DNA of 21,802 bases from Ruminococcus sp. (GTDB lineage: Bacteria; Bacillota; Clostridia; Oscillospirales; Acutalibacteraceae): NCBI GenBank assembly GCA_004555265.1, contig SFIQ01000029.1, positions 1-21,802 on the forward strand. The letters run 5' to 3'. The position numbers were made by a program, and so were the translations under genes. This document shows positions 7,920 through 14,205 of the stretch, piece after piece. Under the pieces are notes generated by a model, which was given only the letters and a program-made list of their open reading frames with translations, searched no databases and was not told the origin of the DNA. Numbering within the stretch: the first letter of the stretch is position 1; each line of letters begins with the position of its first letter.

Positions 7920-8660
7920 TTACTCCTCATATAAATTGTGTTCGTCCATATACGCCTTTGCGCGGGTGAGAATGCTTTTGTCGTTCTCGTAATTGAGCGT
8001 ATTTAAGCACGCGTCAAACCCGAGCCAAATATAATCCTCGATTTCGCTTTGCTGAATGACGGTTTGCGTGTCGTCGGTGGTCGCCAAGAAAATCAGCACG
8101 GTTTTGTCAATCCGCCCTTGAATGGTGTAATTGGATTTCGCTTTGAAATCGGGAAAAATCGAAATGTGCAGTCCCGTTTCTTCGAGCACCTCGCGCGTGG
8201 CGGTCTGCTCGTCGGTCTCGCCCTCCTCGACATGCCCTTTCGGGAAGCCCCAATGGGCGCTGCGCTTGTTTTTAATCAGCAAAAAGCGCTTTTCGCCGTT
8301 AATATTGCGAAACACCACCGCGCCGCACGAACGCTCATAAAAGCATTCTATGGAAACGCCGCGCCCTTTATGCATAAAGCTGACGGCAGGCGCAATATCG
8401 TGAATGATATAGTGCTTGGATTTCGGTGCAACAACCAGATACACGGCATGACGCTTTTTATCCTTAATGACTGCTGTGACGCGGCCGTCAAAATTGCGCA
8501 CGGGGTGATCCACCCCCAAAATGTACGCGCCCGCAACGGGCGAATGCGGCAGAAGTCCGCTTTCAACGACGCCGTAATTCAGCAGATACTTCACGCCGGT
8601 ATCTCGGTCAAAGCGCCCGATGGGTTTGGTTACCCGCACTCTGACATATTTACCCAGCAT
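7920..8660 (-). CDS. NUDIX hydrolase fused to an N-terminal pyrophosphatase-like domain
   Basis: This 246-residue protein has two domains. Residues 1 to about 100 resemble inorganic pyrophosphatase (TKPIGRFDRDTG, LNYGVVE, AYILGVDHPVRNFDGRVTAVI). Residues 108-235 are a NUDIX domain with a complete box GX5EX7REUXEEXGU at 142-164 (Gly142, Glu148, Arg156, Glu157, Glu160, Glu161). The GFPKGHVEEGE context fits the diadenosine-polyphosphate hydrolase branch, so a housecleaning role on nucleotide diphosphates such as Ap4A is likely. Whether the first domain still hydrolyses pyrophosphate is unknown. The ATG lies 11 bases after an AAGGAG site. It is the first gene of a two-gene unit with the small exporter. 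Confidence 0.85.
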   Translation of the reverse strand: MLGKYVRVRVTKPIGRFDRDTGVKYLLNYGVVESGLLPHSPVAGAYILGVDHPVRNFDGRVTAVIKDKKRHAVYLVVAPKSKHYIIHDIAPAVSFMHKGRGVSIECFYERSCGAVVFRNINGEKRFLLIKNKRSAHWGFPKGHVEEGETDEQTATREVLEETGLHISIFPDFKAKSNYTIQGRIDKTVLIFLATTDDTQTVIQQSEIEDYIWLGFDACLNTLNYENDKSILTRAKAYMDEHNLYEE

Positions 8661-8728
8661 CTGTTGTACGACTCCTTACAACGCAGGAAACGAGCAGTTC
8701 GCCCGTCTGCAAAGATAATCTGCCTTTT

Positions 8729-8757
8729 ATTATACAAGGAAACGCCGCCTGTTGCAA
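8729..8757 (-). promoter_or_regulatory. Sigma-A-type promoter of the NUDIX-exporter unit
   Basis: On the minus strand, -35 TTGCAA (8757-8752), a 17-base spacer, and -10 TATAAT (8734-8729). The gene start is about 70 bases downstream. Confidence 0.75.
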
Positions 8758-8815
8758 GAGGGAATTTGCGCGCAATCCCGTTCGGTACACGGATTCGGGT
8801 GCAGAAACGCAGGGA

Positions 8816-9510
8816 AAAATTGGGGTTTGTGGGGGGGTTTTTGGAACGAACGAAATACAGGATTAGGGTAGGGCGGGGGCTTGCCCCCGCCGTTAATTCA
8901 CATCGAGCCCTGCGGCGGGGGCAAAATTCTCCGAATTCGTGCACTTTGCGGCGGGAGCAAGCCCCCGCCCTACCATCCCTCCCTACAACCCCCAATTTGT
9001 CATCCTGAGCGAAGCGAAGGATCTCCAATAGCGCAAAATAGAAATATACGAAACGAGATTCTTCGCCTATCGGCTCAGAATGACAAGCGGGCGATTCGTG
9101 AATCGCCCCTACAACCCGTAGGGAACGGTCTTGACCGTTCCGCAAACCTCCCCATTTATTGGGGAGGTGGCACGCGCAAAGCGCGTGGCGGAGGGGCAAA
9201 ATCACAACAAAATTCGCGGGCGGGCGTGGAAACCCGCCCCTACAACGGGGCGCCGAGTCGTCGCCCCCTACGCTCGCATTACAGTTTGTCCGTTCCGTAA
9301 TTCACAGCAAATCCCGCGGCGGGAGCAAAATTCTCCGAATTCGGGCACCCTTTTGTCTGCTTCGCAGACATTTCCCCTAACAGGGGAATCACCCCGCCCT
9401 ACCCTGTAAATTGTATTTTGTGCGTAGGGAACGGTCAAGACCGTTCCGTAAAATTATATCAAATTACGCGGGCGAACACAGTTCGCCCCTACGGTTGGAT
9501 AGACAAACCC
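8816..9510. repeat. Large mosaic repeat cluster between the NUDIX gene and hslO
   Basis: About 700 bases with no believable gene. In order: an AATTGGGGTTTGT module (8819); a block that is the inverted copy of 5845-5981 (about 8843-8935); GCGGGGGC-type hairpins (8867-8892, 8947-8976); a long polar inverted repeat (8998-9085); GTAGGG-family hairpins with GATTC/GAATC (9088), AACGGTC/GACCGTT (9117), CGGGCGTGGAAACCCG (9218) and GGGGCG/CGCCCC (9245) arms; a nested hairpin CCTCCCC...GGGGAGG then ACGCGC/GCGCGT (9147-9186); a second copy of the 5872-5960 block (about 9312-9406); and AACGGTC/GACCGTT and GAAC/GTTC hairpins (9426, 9471). The short open frames here are products of the repeats. Confidence 0.85.
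8998..9085. repeat. Polar inverted-repeat element, copy 2 (opposite orientation to copy 1)
   Basis: Starts with the TCCT-side arm TGTCATCCTGAGCGAAGCG and ends with the TTCT-side arm CTCAGAATGACA. It is therefore flipped relative to 5717-5798. The AT-rich centre differs. Confidence 0.85.
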
Positions 9511-9559
9511 CAATGGATATTACTTTTCGTGCAGACTTTGGATGAAAAACGCCGAAACG

Positions 9560-9597
9560 AAAAGGGGATGTAAAAAACGAAAGGTTTTTACATCCCC
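9560..9597 (-). terminator. Terminator of the yerC-methyltransferase-hslO operon
   Basis: On the minus strand GGGGATGTAAAAA pairs with TTTTTACATCCCC (9597-9564), followed by TTTTCGTTT. It lies about 30 bases after the hslO stop. Confidence 0.8.
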
Positions 9598-9625
9598 ACG
9601 GTACAATATGCATATACAGATACGA

Positions 9626-10510
9626 TTATTCGCGCGTGGCGGCGCGCGCCAAGGCTTGCATTTCGCTTTTTGAAAATACATATTTCCGATTACAGAAATT
9701 GCAAATGACCTCGGTTTCGGGGTCTTCCGCCATTTCCGAAAGCGCCTGTTTGCCTGTGGACACAAGCGCGCGCTCCATACGCGCACGCGAGCAGGTGCAA
9801 CGGTAGCCGACTTCGGCTGTGTCGAGCACCTCTAAGGTAAATTCGGGCAAAACCGCGCGGCAAATCGCTTCGGGATTTTGCCCCTCAAACAACATGGTCG
9901 TGACGGGTTTAATGGTTTCCAAGCCCCGCTCGACTTTGTCAATCGTTTCGTCGGTCGCCGTGGGCAAAAGTTGAATCAGAAACCCGCCTGCATTTATAAT
10001 TCCCTCGGTTTCCTTGTCGCACAGCACGCCCAACCCGCACACCGACGGCGTTTGCTCGCTGGTGGCGTAATACGCGGTAATATCCTCGGCGATTTCGCCC
10101 GTGGCAAGCGGCACTTGCCCGATATACGGCTCACGCAGTCCCAAATCCTTCATCACCGTCAGCGTGCCGTTTTTGCCGACCGCGCCCGAAACATCCAACT
10201 TGCCCAAAGCATTCAGCGGCAGTTCTACATCTGTCCTGCCCGCACAGCCGCGCACATTGCCGCTGCTGTCGGAAACCGCTGTCAGGGGGGAAGCCGGACC
10301 GTCCGCGCTGATTTTCAGCGTCAAACTGTCTTTTTCCCCTTTGAGCATACTTCCCATTAAAGACGCGGCGGTCAAAAGCCGTCCCAAAGCCGCCGAAACC
10401 ACCTTTTTCGTCCCGTGCAGCCGCTGCATTTCGCGCACGGTCTCGGTGGTGTCGGCGCAAATCACGCAAAGCGTGCCGTCCGTATCCATCATTCTAACCA
10501 AATTCGGCAT
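9626..10510 (-). CDS. hslO: Hsp33 redox-regulated molecular chaperone
   Basis: Hsp33 is a cytosolic holdase switched on by oxidation. At 294 residues it is full length. The zinc-binding redox switch near the C-terminus is complete: CTC (Cys238, Cys240) and CNFC (Cys270, Cys273), in the typical RCTCSRARMERAL and EVICNFCNRKY settings. The N-terminal domain shows the usual GRLLTAASLMGSMLKGE and LKISADGP motifs. An AGGA ribosome site overlaps the end of the upstream methyltransferase gene, whose stop is 5 bases before this start. It is the last gene of its operon and is followed by a terminator. Confidence 0.96.
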   Translation of the reverse strand: MPNLVRMMDTDGTLCVICADTTETVREMQRLHGTKKVVSAALGRLLTAASLMGSMLKGEKDSLTLKISADGPASPLTAVSDSSGNVRGCAGRTDVELPLNALGKLDVSGAVGKNGTLTVMKDLGLREPYIGQVPLATGEIAEDITAYYATSEQTPSVCGLGVLCDKETEGIINAGGFLIQLLPTATDETIDKVERGLETIKPVTTMLFEGQNPEAICRAVLPEFTLEVLDTAEVGYRCTCSRARMERALVSTGKQALSEMAEDPETEVICNFCNRKYVFSKSEMQALARAATRE

Positions 10511-10515
10511 AATTT

Positions 10516-11265
10516 TCAGTCCTTTCTCACCGCATATACGGCGCGTTCGCTCGTGTCGGTCAGCGGTTTTTCCGTGTATCCGTCAAAAATTCCGAGCACC
10601 GTAAAACCGGCATTTCGGAGCATTTCCGCCCATTCGGCGCCCGAATAAGCACATTCCGAAAACGCCTCGCTTGCGCGTTCATAAATCGGCGCATCGTCGC
10701 TTGCGGGCATAAAGAAGTCAAGCGAAATATCCACCGTTTTTTCGTCGCTTTGCAATTCGTTCTGCCACACGCAGTAGACCTCGTCGGTATCGTACACAAA
10801 GGTGTTGTTCCCCAAAACTTCGCGGTGCTTGTAAAGGGTGTTGGTGTCAAAAATAAAGACGCCGTCGGGATTTAAAAACAGCGATACGCGCCGAAGCGCT
10901 TCCTCTACTGCGGCGCGCGACGGCAAATGGTTGAGCGCGTCCAGCGTGCAGACCGCCGCGTCAAGTGTGCCGTACAAATCCAAACGCGTCATATCCTGAC
11001 ATAAAAACAAAATATCCTGCCCCGCCGCAAAGGCTTTTTCCTGCGCGACGGCAAGCATATCGGGCGAAATATCCGCGCCGACCACTTCATACCCCGCTTT
11101 TGCGAGTAAAACCGACAGCGTGCCCGTGCCGCAGCCCAAATCAAGCAAAAGCCCTCTGTCAAGCCCGTAACGCGCCAACAGAGAGCAAATGGTTTTGGAC
11201 AGGACGGCGTAATCGACATTGTCGGTCAGCGCATCGTAAAAATCGGCAAAGACTTCGTAGCTCAT
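10516..11265 (-). CDS. Class I SAM-dependent methyltransferase
   Basis: This 249-residue protein has a Rossmann-type methyltransferase fold. Motif I is LLDLGCGTGTLS (Asp42, Gly44, Gly46, Gly48). Motif II is GADISPDML. A CQDM follows at the motif III position, and DAAVCTLDALNHL at motif IV. The start SYEVFADFYDALT is the common opening of a Bacillota family whose substrate is unknown, so no specific target is claimed. The ATG overlaps the stop of the yerC-like gene by 4 bases (ATGA), and hslO follows after 5 bases, so the three are one operon. Confidence 0.85.
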   Translation of the reverse strand: MSYEVFADFYDALTDNVDYAVLSKTICSLLARYGLDRGLLLDLGCGTGTLSVLLAKAGYEVVGADISPDMLAVAQEKAFAAGQDILFLCQDMTRLDLYGTLDAAVCTLDALNHLPSRAAVEEALRRVSLFLNPDGVFIFDTNTLYKHREVLGNNTFVYDTDEVYCVWQNELQSDEKTVDISLDFFMPASDDAPIYERASEAFSECAYSGAEWAEMLRNAGFTVLGIFDGYTEKPLTDTSERAVYAVRKD

Positions 11266-11570
11266 TGTGCGTCCTTTTTGCGCGCCGCCACGCGTTCAAA
11301 CAGTTTTTCGTAGCCGTTGCAGCCGAATTGCAACGAACGGTTGACGCGGCTTATCGTCGCGGTGGACGCGCCCGTCTCTTTGACGATGTCGGAATACACA
11401 CGCTTTTCGGAAAGCATTTTTGCCACGACAATGCGCTGGGAAATCGCCTGCAACTCATTGACGGTGCACAAATCCTCGAAAAAGTCATAGCATTCGTCCA
11501 TGGATTGCAGAGAGAGAATACAGTCGAATAAAAAATCCATATTGTCACTTTTAATTTTGCTGTTTGCCAT
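11262..11570 (-). CDS. YerC/YecD-type TrpR-related DNA-binding protein
   Basis: A 102-residue helix-turn-helix protein of the TrpR superfamily, YerC/YecD branch. The N-terminal helical part (FLFDCILSLQSMDECYDFFEDLCT) is followed by NELQAISQRIVVAKML and the helix-turn-helix YSDIVKETGASTATISRVNRSL. I chose ATG 11570 because a GGGAGG site lies 11 bases before it. A longer frame begins at a GTG at 11618 but lacks a ribosome site there. Unlike TrpR it has no clear tryptophan pocket that I can verify; the regulated genes are unknown. As the first gene of its operon, with a palindrome over the promoter, it may regulate itself. Confidence 0.88.
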   Translation of the reverse strand: MANSKIKSDNMDFLFDCILSLQSMDECYDFFEDLCTVNELQAISQRIVVAKMLSEKRVYSDIVKETGASTATISRVNRSLQFGCNGYEKLFERVAARKKDAQ

Positions 11571-11618
11571 TTTGCTTGAAACCTCCCGCACAAAGCGAAT
11601 TGGATATTCTTCTTTCAC

Positions 11619-11647
11619 ATTTTAGCACACTAAACTTGAAAAGTAAA
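11619..11647 (-). promoter_or_regulatory. Promoter with a palindromic operator candidate upstream of the yerC-like gene
   Basis: On the minus strand, -35 TTTACT (11647-11642), a 17-base spacer, and -10 TAAAAT (11624-11619). A 14-base inverted repeat TTTAGCACACTAAA (11621-11634) overlaps the -10. A repressor bound there would block RNA polymerase; the YerC-like protein is a natural candidate (inference). Confidence 0.6.
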
Positions 11648-11759
11648 CCACTAAAAACGCAAAAATATGGGAGGAATTCTTTGGGAGCACAAGATATAGT
11701 ATTTTGCGCCGCGACAAAAATTTTTCTGAAAAAATTTCTGAAATTTTTTCATTTTTCGG

Positions 11760-11788
11760 TTGACACGGCGGCGGTTTTGTGATATTCT
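11760..11788 (+). promoter_or_regulatory. Promoter of the tRNA cluster
   Basis: TTGACA (11760-11765), a 17-base spacer, and TATTCT (11783-11788), about 32 bases before tRNA-Val. The -35 is perfect and the -10 matches four of six positions. Confidence 0.75.
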
Positions 11789-11819
11789 AATTCAGCCGTC
11801 AAAATCTCGGCGGCAGTTC

Positions 11820-11895
11820 GGGAGCATAGCTCAGCTGGGAGAGCATCTGCCTTACAAGCAGAGGGTCACAGGTTCGAGCCCTGTTGTTCCCACCA
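11820..11895 (+). tRNA. tRNA-Val (anticodon UAC)
   Basis: The acceptor stem GGGAGCA pairs with TGTTCCC (one G-U pair). The anticodon loop is CTTACAA, the T loop is GGTTCGAGCC, the discriminator is A, and CCA is encoded. First gene of the cluster. Confidence 0.96.
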
Positions 11896-11899
11896 ATGT

Positions 11900-11976
11900 G
11901 GCCCGGTAGTTCAGCTGGTTAGAACGCTAGCCTGTCACGCTAGAGGTCGACGGTTCGATCCCGTTCCGGGTCGCCA
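11900..11976 (+). tRNA. tRNA-Asp (anticodon GUC)
   Basis: The acceptor GGCCCGG pairs with CCGGGTC. The anticodon GTC is at 11934-11936, the discriminator is G, and CCA is encoded. It starts 4 bases after tRNA-Val. Confidence 0.96.
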
Positions 11977-11981
11977 CATTT

Positions 11982-12057
11982 GCCTCTGTAGCTCAGTTGG
12001 TAGAGCAGGGGACTGAAAATCCCCGTGTCATTGGTTCGATTCCGATCGGAGGCACCA
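11982..12057 (+). tRNA. tRNA-Phe (anticodon GAA)
   Basis: The acceptor GCCTCTG pairs with CGGAGGC. The anticodon GAA is at 12015-12017 in the loop CTGAAAA, the discriminator is A, and CCA is encoded. Confidence 0.96.
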
Positions 12058-12062
12058 TAAAT

Positions 12063-12138
12063 GCGGATGTAGCTCATCCGGTAGAGCGCCACCTTGCCAA
12101 GGTGGAGGTAGCGAGTTCGAGCCTCGTCATCCGCTCCA
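12063..12138 (+). tRNA. tRNA-Gly (anticodon GCC)
   Basis: The acceptor GCGGATG pairs with CATCCGC. The anticodon GCC is at 12096-12098, the discriminator is T, and CCA is encoded. A terminator hairpin begins at its last base. Confidence 0.96.
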
Positions 12139-12175
12139 AAGGACGCTTAAAAACAGTTTTAAGCGTCCTTTTTTT
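12138..12175 (+). terminator. Terminator between tRNA-Gly and tRNA-Cys
   Basis: A perfect 15-bp stem (12138-12152 with 12157-12171; core GGACGCTTAAAA) with a 4-base loop ACAG and a seven-T tail. It ends only 24 bases before tRNA-Cys. Confidence 0.9.
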
Positions 12176-12199
12176 CACCAATGACACGAAGTAGAATAC

Positions 12200-12273
12200 G
12201 GCGACATAGCCAAGTGGTAAGGCATGGGTCTGCAAAACCCTGATCCCCGGTTCAAATCCGGGTGTCGCCTCCA
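12200..12273 (+). tRNA. tRNA-Cys (anticodon GCA), left attachment site of the island
   Basis: The acceptor GGCGACA pairs with TGTCGCC. The anticodon GCA is at 12232-12234, the discriminator is T, and CCA is encoded. Its last 49 bases, plus two more, are repeated exactly at 14366-14416. The intact gene is thus a hybrid whose 3' part would have come with the integrated element. No promoter fits between the preceding terminator and this gene. Confidence 0.95.
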
Positions 12274-12275
12274 AA
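12225..12275 (+). repeat. Left attachment repeat (inside tRNA-Cys)
   Basis: Covers the anticodon arm to CCA of tRNA-Cys plus two bases. Identical over 51 bases to 14366-14416; identity stops at both edges. Confidence 0.92.
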
Positions 12276-12278
12276 GTA

Positions 12279-12327
12279 AAAGAGTGTTAATTCCTTGATG
12301 TATAAGGGCTTAACGCTCTTTTTCTTT
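12279..12327 (+). terminator. Terminator after tRNA-Cys
   Basis: A 12-bp stem AAAGAGTGTTAA/TTAACGCTCTTT with one G-U pair. Its long loop can pair further (CCTT/AAGG). A T-rich tail follows. It belongs to the island side of the attachment repeat. Confidence 0.85.
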
Positions 12328-12338
12328 TTGTGTAATGT

Positions 12339-12367
12339 TTGACAGTCAAAAAGAAAAATGTTATATT
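12339..12367 (+). promoter_or_regulatory. Sigma-A-type promoter near the left island end
   Basis: TTGACA (12339-12344), a 17-base spacer, and TATATT (12362-12367). No gene of normal size follows within 500 bases. The transcript would begin near the paired GTGCGAA motif. The only short frame there is a 10-codon one at 12414 with no clear ribosome site. Confidence 0.65.
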
Positions 12368-12380
12368 TTTATCGATATAT

Positions 12381-12400
12381 AGTGCGAAAATGGTGCGAAA
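12381..12400 (+). repeat. Paired GTGCGAA motif, left end of the island
   Basis: GTGCGAA occurs at 12382 and 12393, one helical turn apart (11 bases), inside AGTGCGAAAATGGTGCGAAA. The same arrangement is at 14301-14320 near the other end. Confidence 0.7.
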
Positions 12401-12420
12401 GGTTGAAAAATAATGGCAAG

Positions 12421-12879
12421 AATTAAAAGCAGATTTTCTAAATGAGTTTACTGAGTGATTGCGGGACTATTGCGGTAAGTGGTCTTATTACTTATCTCTT
12501 ATAACTTATAGCGTATGGCTTTTATCTTGTAGCGTATAACCTCTGTCTTATGGCTTTTGTCGTTTAACTTATAGACTTGCATATTACAATTATATTAGTA
12601 ATATATAATTAATAATCATATTACTATAAATGTAGTATGATTATCCTATTTAGTAATGATATATTCTTGAATACCATATATAATACAAATATATAGTTTT
12701 ATAAGGCGTTATAGATTTTTATAGATAATTATTAAATCTGTTATCAACAATCTTTGTTTATATGATTTTACATTCATGAATTTGTTAATCTATTGTGGAA
12801 TATTTGCTTCCTATCATAAAAGATTTATTTTATCATAAAACCTCTGCGCATCTCATTGACAAAAATAGTTTATAGTTGT
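12421..12879. other. AT-rich non-coding spacer of the island
   Basis: I see no gene here. From about 12480 to 12585 there are imperfect repeats of short phrases such as CTTATAACTTATAG, AGCGTATGGCTTTT and TTATGGCTTTTGTC. At 12614-12642 AATCATA...TATGATT can form a hairpin. TATCATAAAA occurs twice, near 12813 and 12831. A sequence one base off a DnaA box (TTATCAACA) lies near 12739. None is strong enough to call an origin. Confidence 0.6.
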
Positions 12880-12908
12880 TTGACATATCATTTATGCCTG
12901 TATATAAT
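12880..12908 (+). promoter_or_regulatory. Promoter of the FxLYD-like protein gene
   Basis: TTGACA (12880-12885), a 17-base spacer, and TATAAT (12903-12908): both hexamers are consensus. The start codon is 38 bases downstream. Confidence 0.85.
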
Positions 12909-12945
12909 ATAATAAAATATATTATGACATAAGGAGATTACATAT

Positions 12946-13683
12946 ATGTCAAAAATTAATTGTAAAGTGAATCACAATCGAACTAAAGCTATCATAATAA
13001 TTCTAATTGTTATTATTGCTATTTTTTTAATCGGATTGGTGATGTGTTTGAGTCAAAGCAAAGGCAAAATACAGTTTGATTCCGAGGAAGAAATGCGTTC
13101 ATCATTACAAGGAGCTTGGACAATATGCTTTAATGATGGAGAATCAACGGGAGACCAATTAATTATTGACGGAGATTTAGGCAAACTTGATATTGATGGT
13201 GTCGGAATAAAATACAGCCAAACAATTGAGTGGGAACCAAATAAAGGTATCCTGAAATGGGACGATACGATTTATATTGTTGATAATAATACTCTAAAGA
13301 GTTCTGACAGAATCTATAAGAGAGGTACAGTAGAAAAAACTACCTATGATTTTGAAGATTGGGACTCTTCAAAAAACACGACCGAAAAGCTTGGAAATGA
13401 CTATACTATGTTACAAGTATCAAATGTAAAGATTGAAAGCGACACTAATTATACGGTGTGCACAGGTATCGTCACAAACAATGGCAGAAATACTTATAAA
13501 TTCATAGAAGTTAAAGGTGCTTTTAAAACAAGTAATGGAACTGTTGTAGATACCGATAGCTCATACGCTTGTGGAAATGAAGGATTAGATGTTGGGGAAA
13601 GCACCTCATTTAGGCTTTCTGTTCCTAAAAACGATAGTATAACAAGTTGTGACGTAAACGTGTTTGATTATGCAATAAAATAA
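12946..13683 (+). CDS. Membrane-anchored protein with an FxLYD-like C-terminal domain (island cargo)
   Basis: A 245-residue protein. A short basic N-terminus is followed by one very hydrophobic segment (about residues 14-35, IIIILIVIIAIFLIGLVM), then an outside part. Residues 47-125 open with a SLQGAWTICFNDG stretch and look like a small beta-rich lipocalin-like domain. Residues about 150-245 fit the FxLYD pattern of Bacillota secreted and lipoproteins: a VSNVKI strand, GIVTNNG, FIEVKGAFKTSNGTVVDTD and GLDVGESTSFRLSV. The function of such domains is unknown. A consensus promoter and an AAGGAG site 7 bases before the ATG suggest strong expression. Codon use is AT-rich, unlike the chromosomal genes around it, in line with transfer. 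The domain calls are from recall of patterns, not from a search. Confidence 0.75.
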   Translation: MSKINCKVNHNRTKAIIIILIVIIAIFLIGLVMCLSQSKGKIQFDSEEEMRSSLQGAWTICFNDGESTGDQLIIDGDLGKLDIDGVGIKYSQTIEWEPNKGILKWDDTIYIVDNNTLKSSDRIYKRGTVEKTTYDFEDWDSSKNTTEKLGNDYTMLQVSNVKIESDTNYTVCTGIVTNNGRNTYKFIEVKGAFKTSNGTVVDTDSSYACGNEGLDVGESTSFRLSVPKNDSITSCDVNVFDYAIK

Positions 13684-13744
13684 ATGTTTTGAAAATTATG
13701 TAAAATTTAGTTGATGATTTATTACTTATAAATGAATAAAAATA

Positions 13745-13764
13745 AAGTCGCTTTACGGCGACTT
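13745..13764 (+). terminator. Hairpin after the FxLYD-like gene, possible terminator
   Basis: The 7-bp stem AAGTCGC/GCGACTT has a 6-base loop, about 60 bases after the stop. The tail is only partly T-rich (CTCATAATAAATATTTTATTTT), so termination is uncertain. Confidence 0.5.
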
Positions 13765-13795
13765 CTCATAATAAATATTTTATTTTAATTTTAAT

Positions 13796-13824
13796 TTGAC
13801 AAAATTTTAAAAAAGTGCTACAAT
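13796..13824 (+). promoter_or_regulatory. Promoter of the small antitoxin RNA
   Basis: TTGACA (13796-13801), a 17-base spacer, and TACAAT (13819-13824). Ten of twelve or better match to the sigma-A consensus. The start would be near 13831. Confidence 0.8.
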
Positions 13825-13830
13825 AACATC

Positions 13831-13926
13831 AACAAGAGGAAATCAAGCGATTACTCCTCATCATAGACTGAGATTAATGAAAATCACAACCGTCGAATTG
13901 GAAGTTTAGCGGTTGTGTTTTTCTTT
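13831..13926 (+). ncRNA. Small RNA, candidate type I antitoxin
   Basis: An RNA of roughly 95 nt is predicted from the promoter at 13796-13824 to a clear terminator: CACAACCG (13885-13892) pairs with CGGTTGTG (13910-13917), followed by TTTTTCTTTT. A 5' stem GAGGA/TCCTC (13836-13840 with 13855-13859) is also possible. It encodes no protein of note; a 10-codon frame at 13878 lacks a ribosome site. Its 3' end runs into the end of the toxin gene on the opposite strand. The hairpin also reads as a terminator for that strand (stem then ATTTTC). The two RNAs would overlap tail to tail by some 40 bases, as in Fst- or TxpA-type systems. The role is inferred from this layout. Confidence 0.65.
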
Positions 13927-14001
13927 TATGATATAAATAATCAGCGAAACAATAGAAGCAATACTTCCAAAGACACCGATTATCGTAAGAATTATATCCA
14001 T
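13906..14001 (-). CDS. Small hydrophobic peptide, candidate type I (holin-like) toxin
   Basis: A 31-residue peptide starting MDIILTIIGVFG and ending in the charged tail KEKHNR. Residues 2-25 form one membrane helix. This matches the shape of type I toxins in Bacillota often labelled holin-like: a short membrane peptide with a basic end. A GGAGG site (14016-14012) lies 10 bases before the ATG. A strong minus-strand promoter is about 205 bases upstream, giving a long leader. The leader can hide the ribosome site: GGAGGT near 14011-14016 is complementary to ACCTCC encoded at 14061-14056, closing over a small TGCGA/TCGCA hairpin. Its 3' end overlaps the small RNA read from the plus strand. At high level such peptides depolarise membranes; that is family knowledge, not shown here. 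Confidence 0.65.
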   Translation of the reverse strand: MDIILTIIGVFGSIASIVSLIIYIIKEKHNR

Positions 14002-14199
14002 ATGGCATCAACCTCCATACACTTATTTGCGAAATTATCGCATTTATATGTAAAAAGGAGGTATGAAAAATTTGAAAAACACCCTCCTTGTAGAATTGTT
14101 TTTTCTACAATAAGGGTAACCGCTTAATGCTTGACAGCAAAAAAGGAGACCAAAAAAATCTGTTTTCGCAATTCATAAAAGAATTTACCTCTTGCTGAC
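14002..14199 (-). promoter_or_regulatory. Structured leader of the toxin mRNA
   Basis: The predicted leader of roughly 200 nt has several features. A 23-codon frame (14176-14105, starting MNCENRFFW) lies 11 bases after a GAGG site. A GTAGAA/TTCTAC hairpin lies near 14091-14109. A hairpin AAGGAGG/CCTCCTT followed by T (14087-14050) could act as an attenuator. The ACCTCC segment can alternatively pair with the toxin ribosome site. Competing structures of this kind often control type I toxins; here it is a prediction by eye. Confidence 0.45.
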
Positions 14200-14205
14200 T
14201 TGGTA

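Noticed and set aside
8049..9008. A 319-codon open frame on the plus strand opposite the NUDIX gene
   Set aside because: It runs antisense to a well-supported NUDIX fusion gene and then into repeats, and shows no family features.
12730..12800. Replication origin in the island
   Set aside because: Only one near DnaA box (TTATCAACA) and one weaker match, with no iterons or Rep gene.
14061..14112. A 16-codon plus-strand frame (starting MKNLKNTLL) right after AAGGAGG
   Set aside because: The ribosome site is only one base from the ATG, and the same bases form the leader hairpin of the minus-strand toxin RNA. A TTG start 10 bases away cannot be excluded.
13915..14127. A 70-codon plus-strand frame in the island
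   Set aside because: It lies antisense to the better-supported 31-residue peptide and its leader; its composition is not protein-like.
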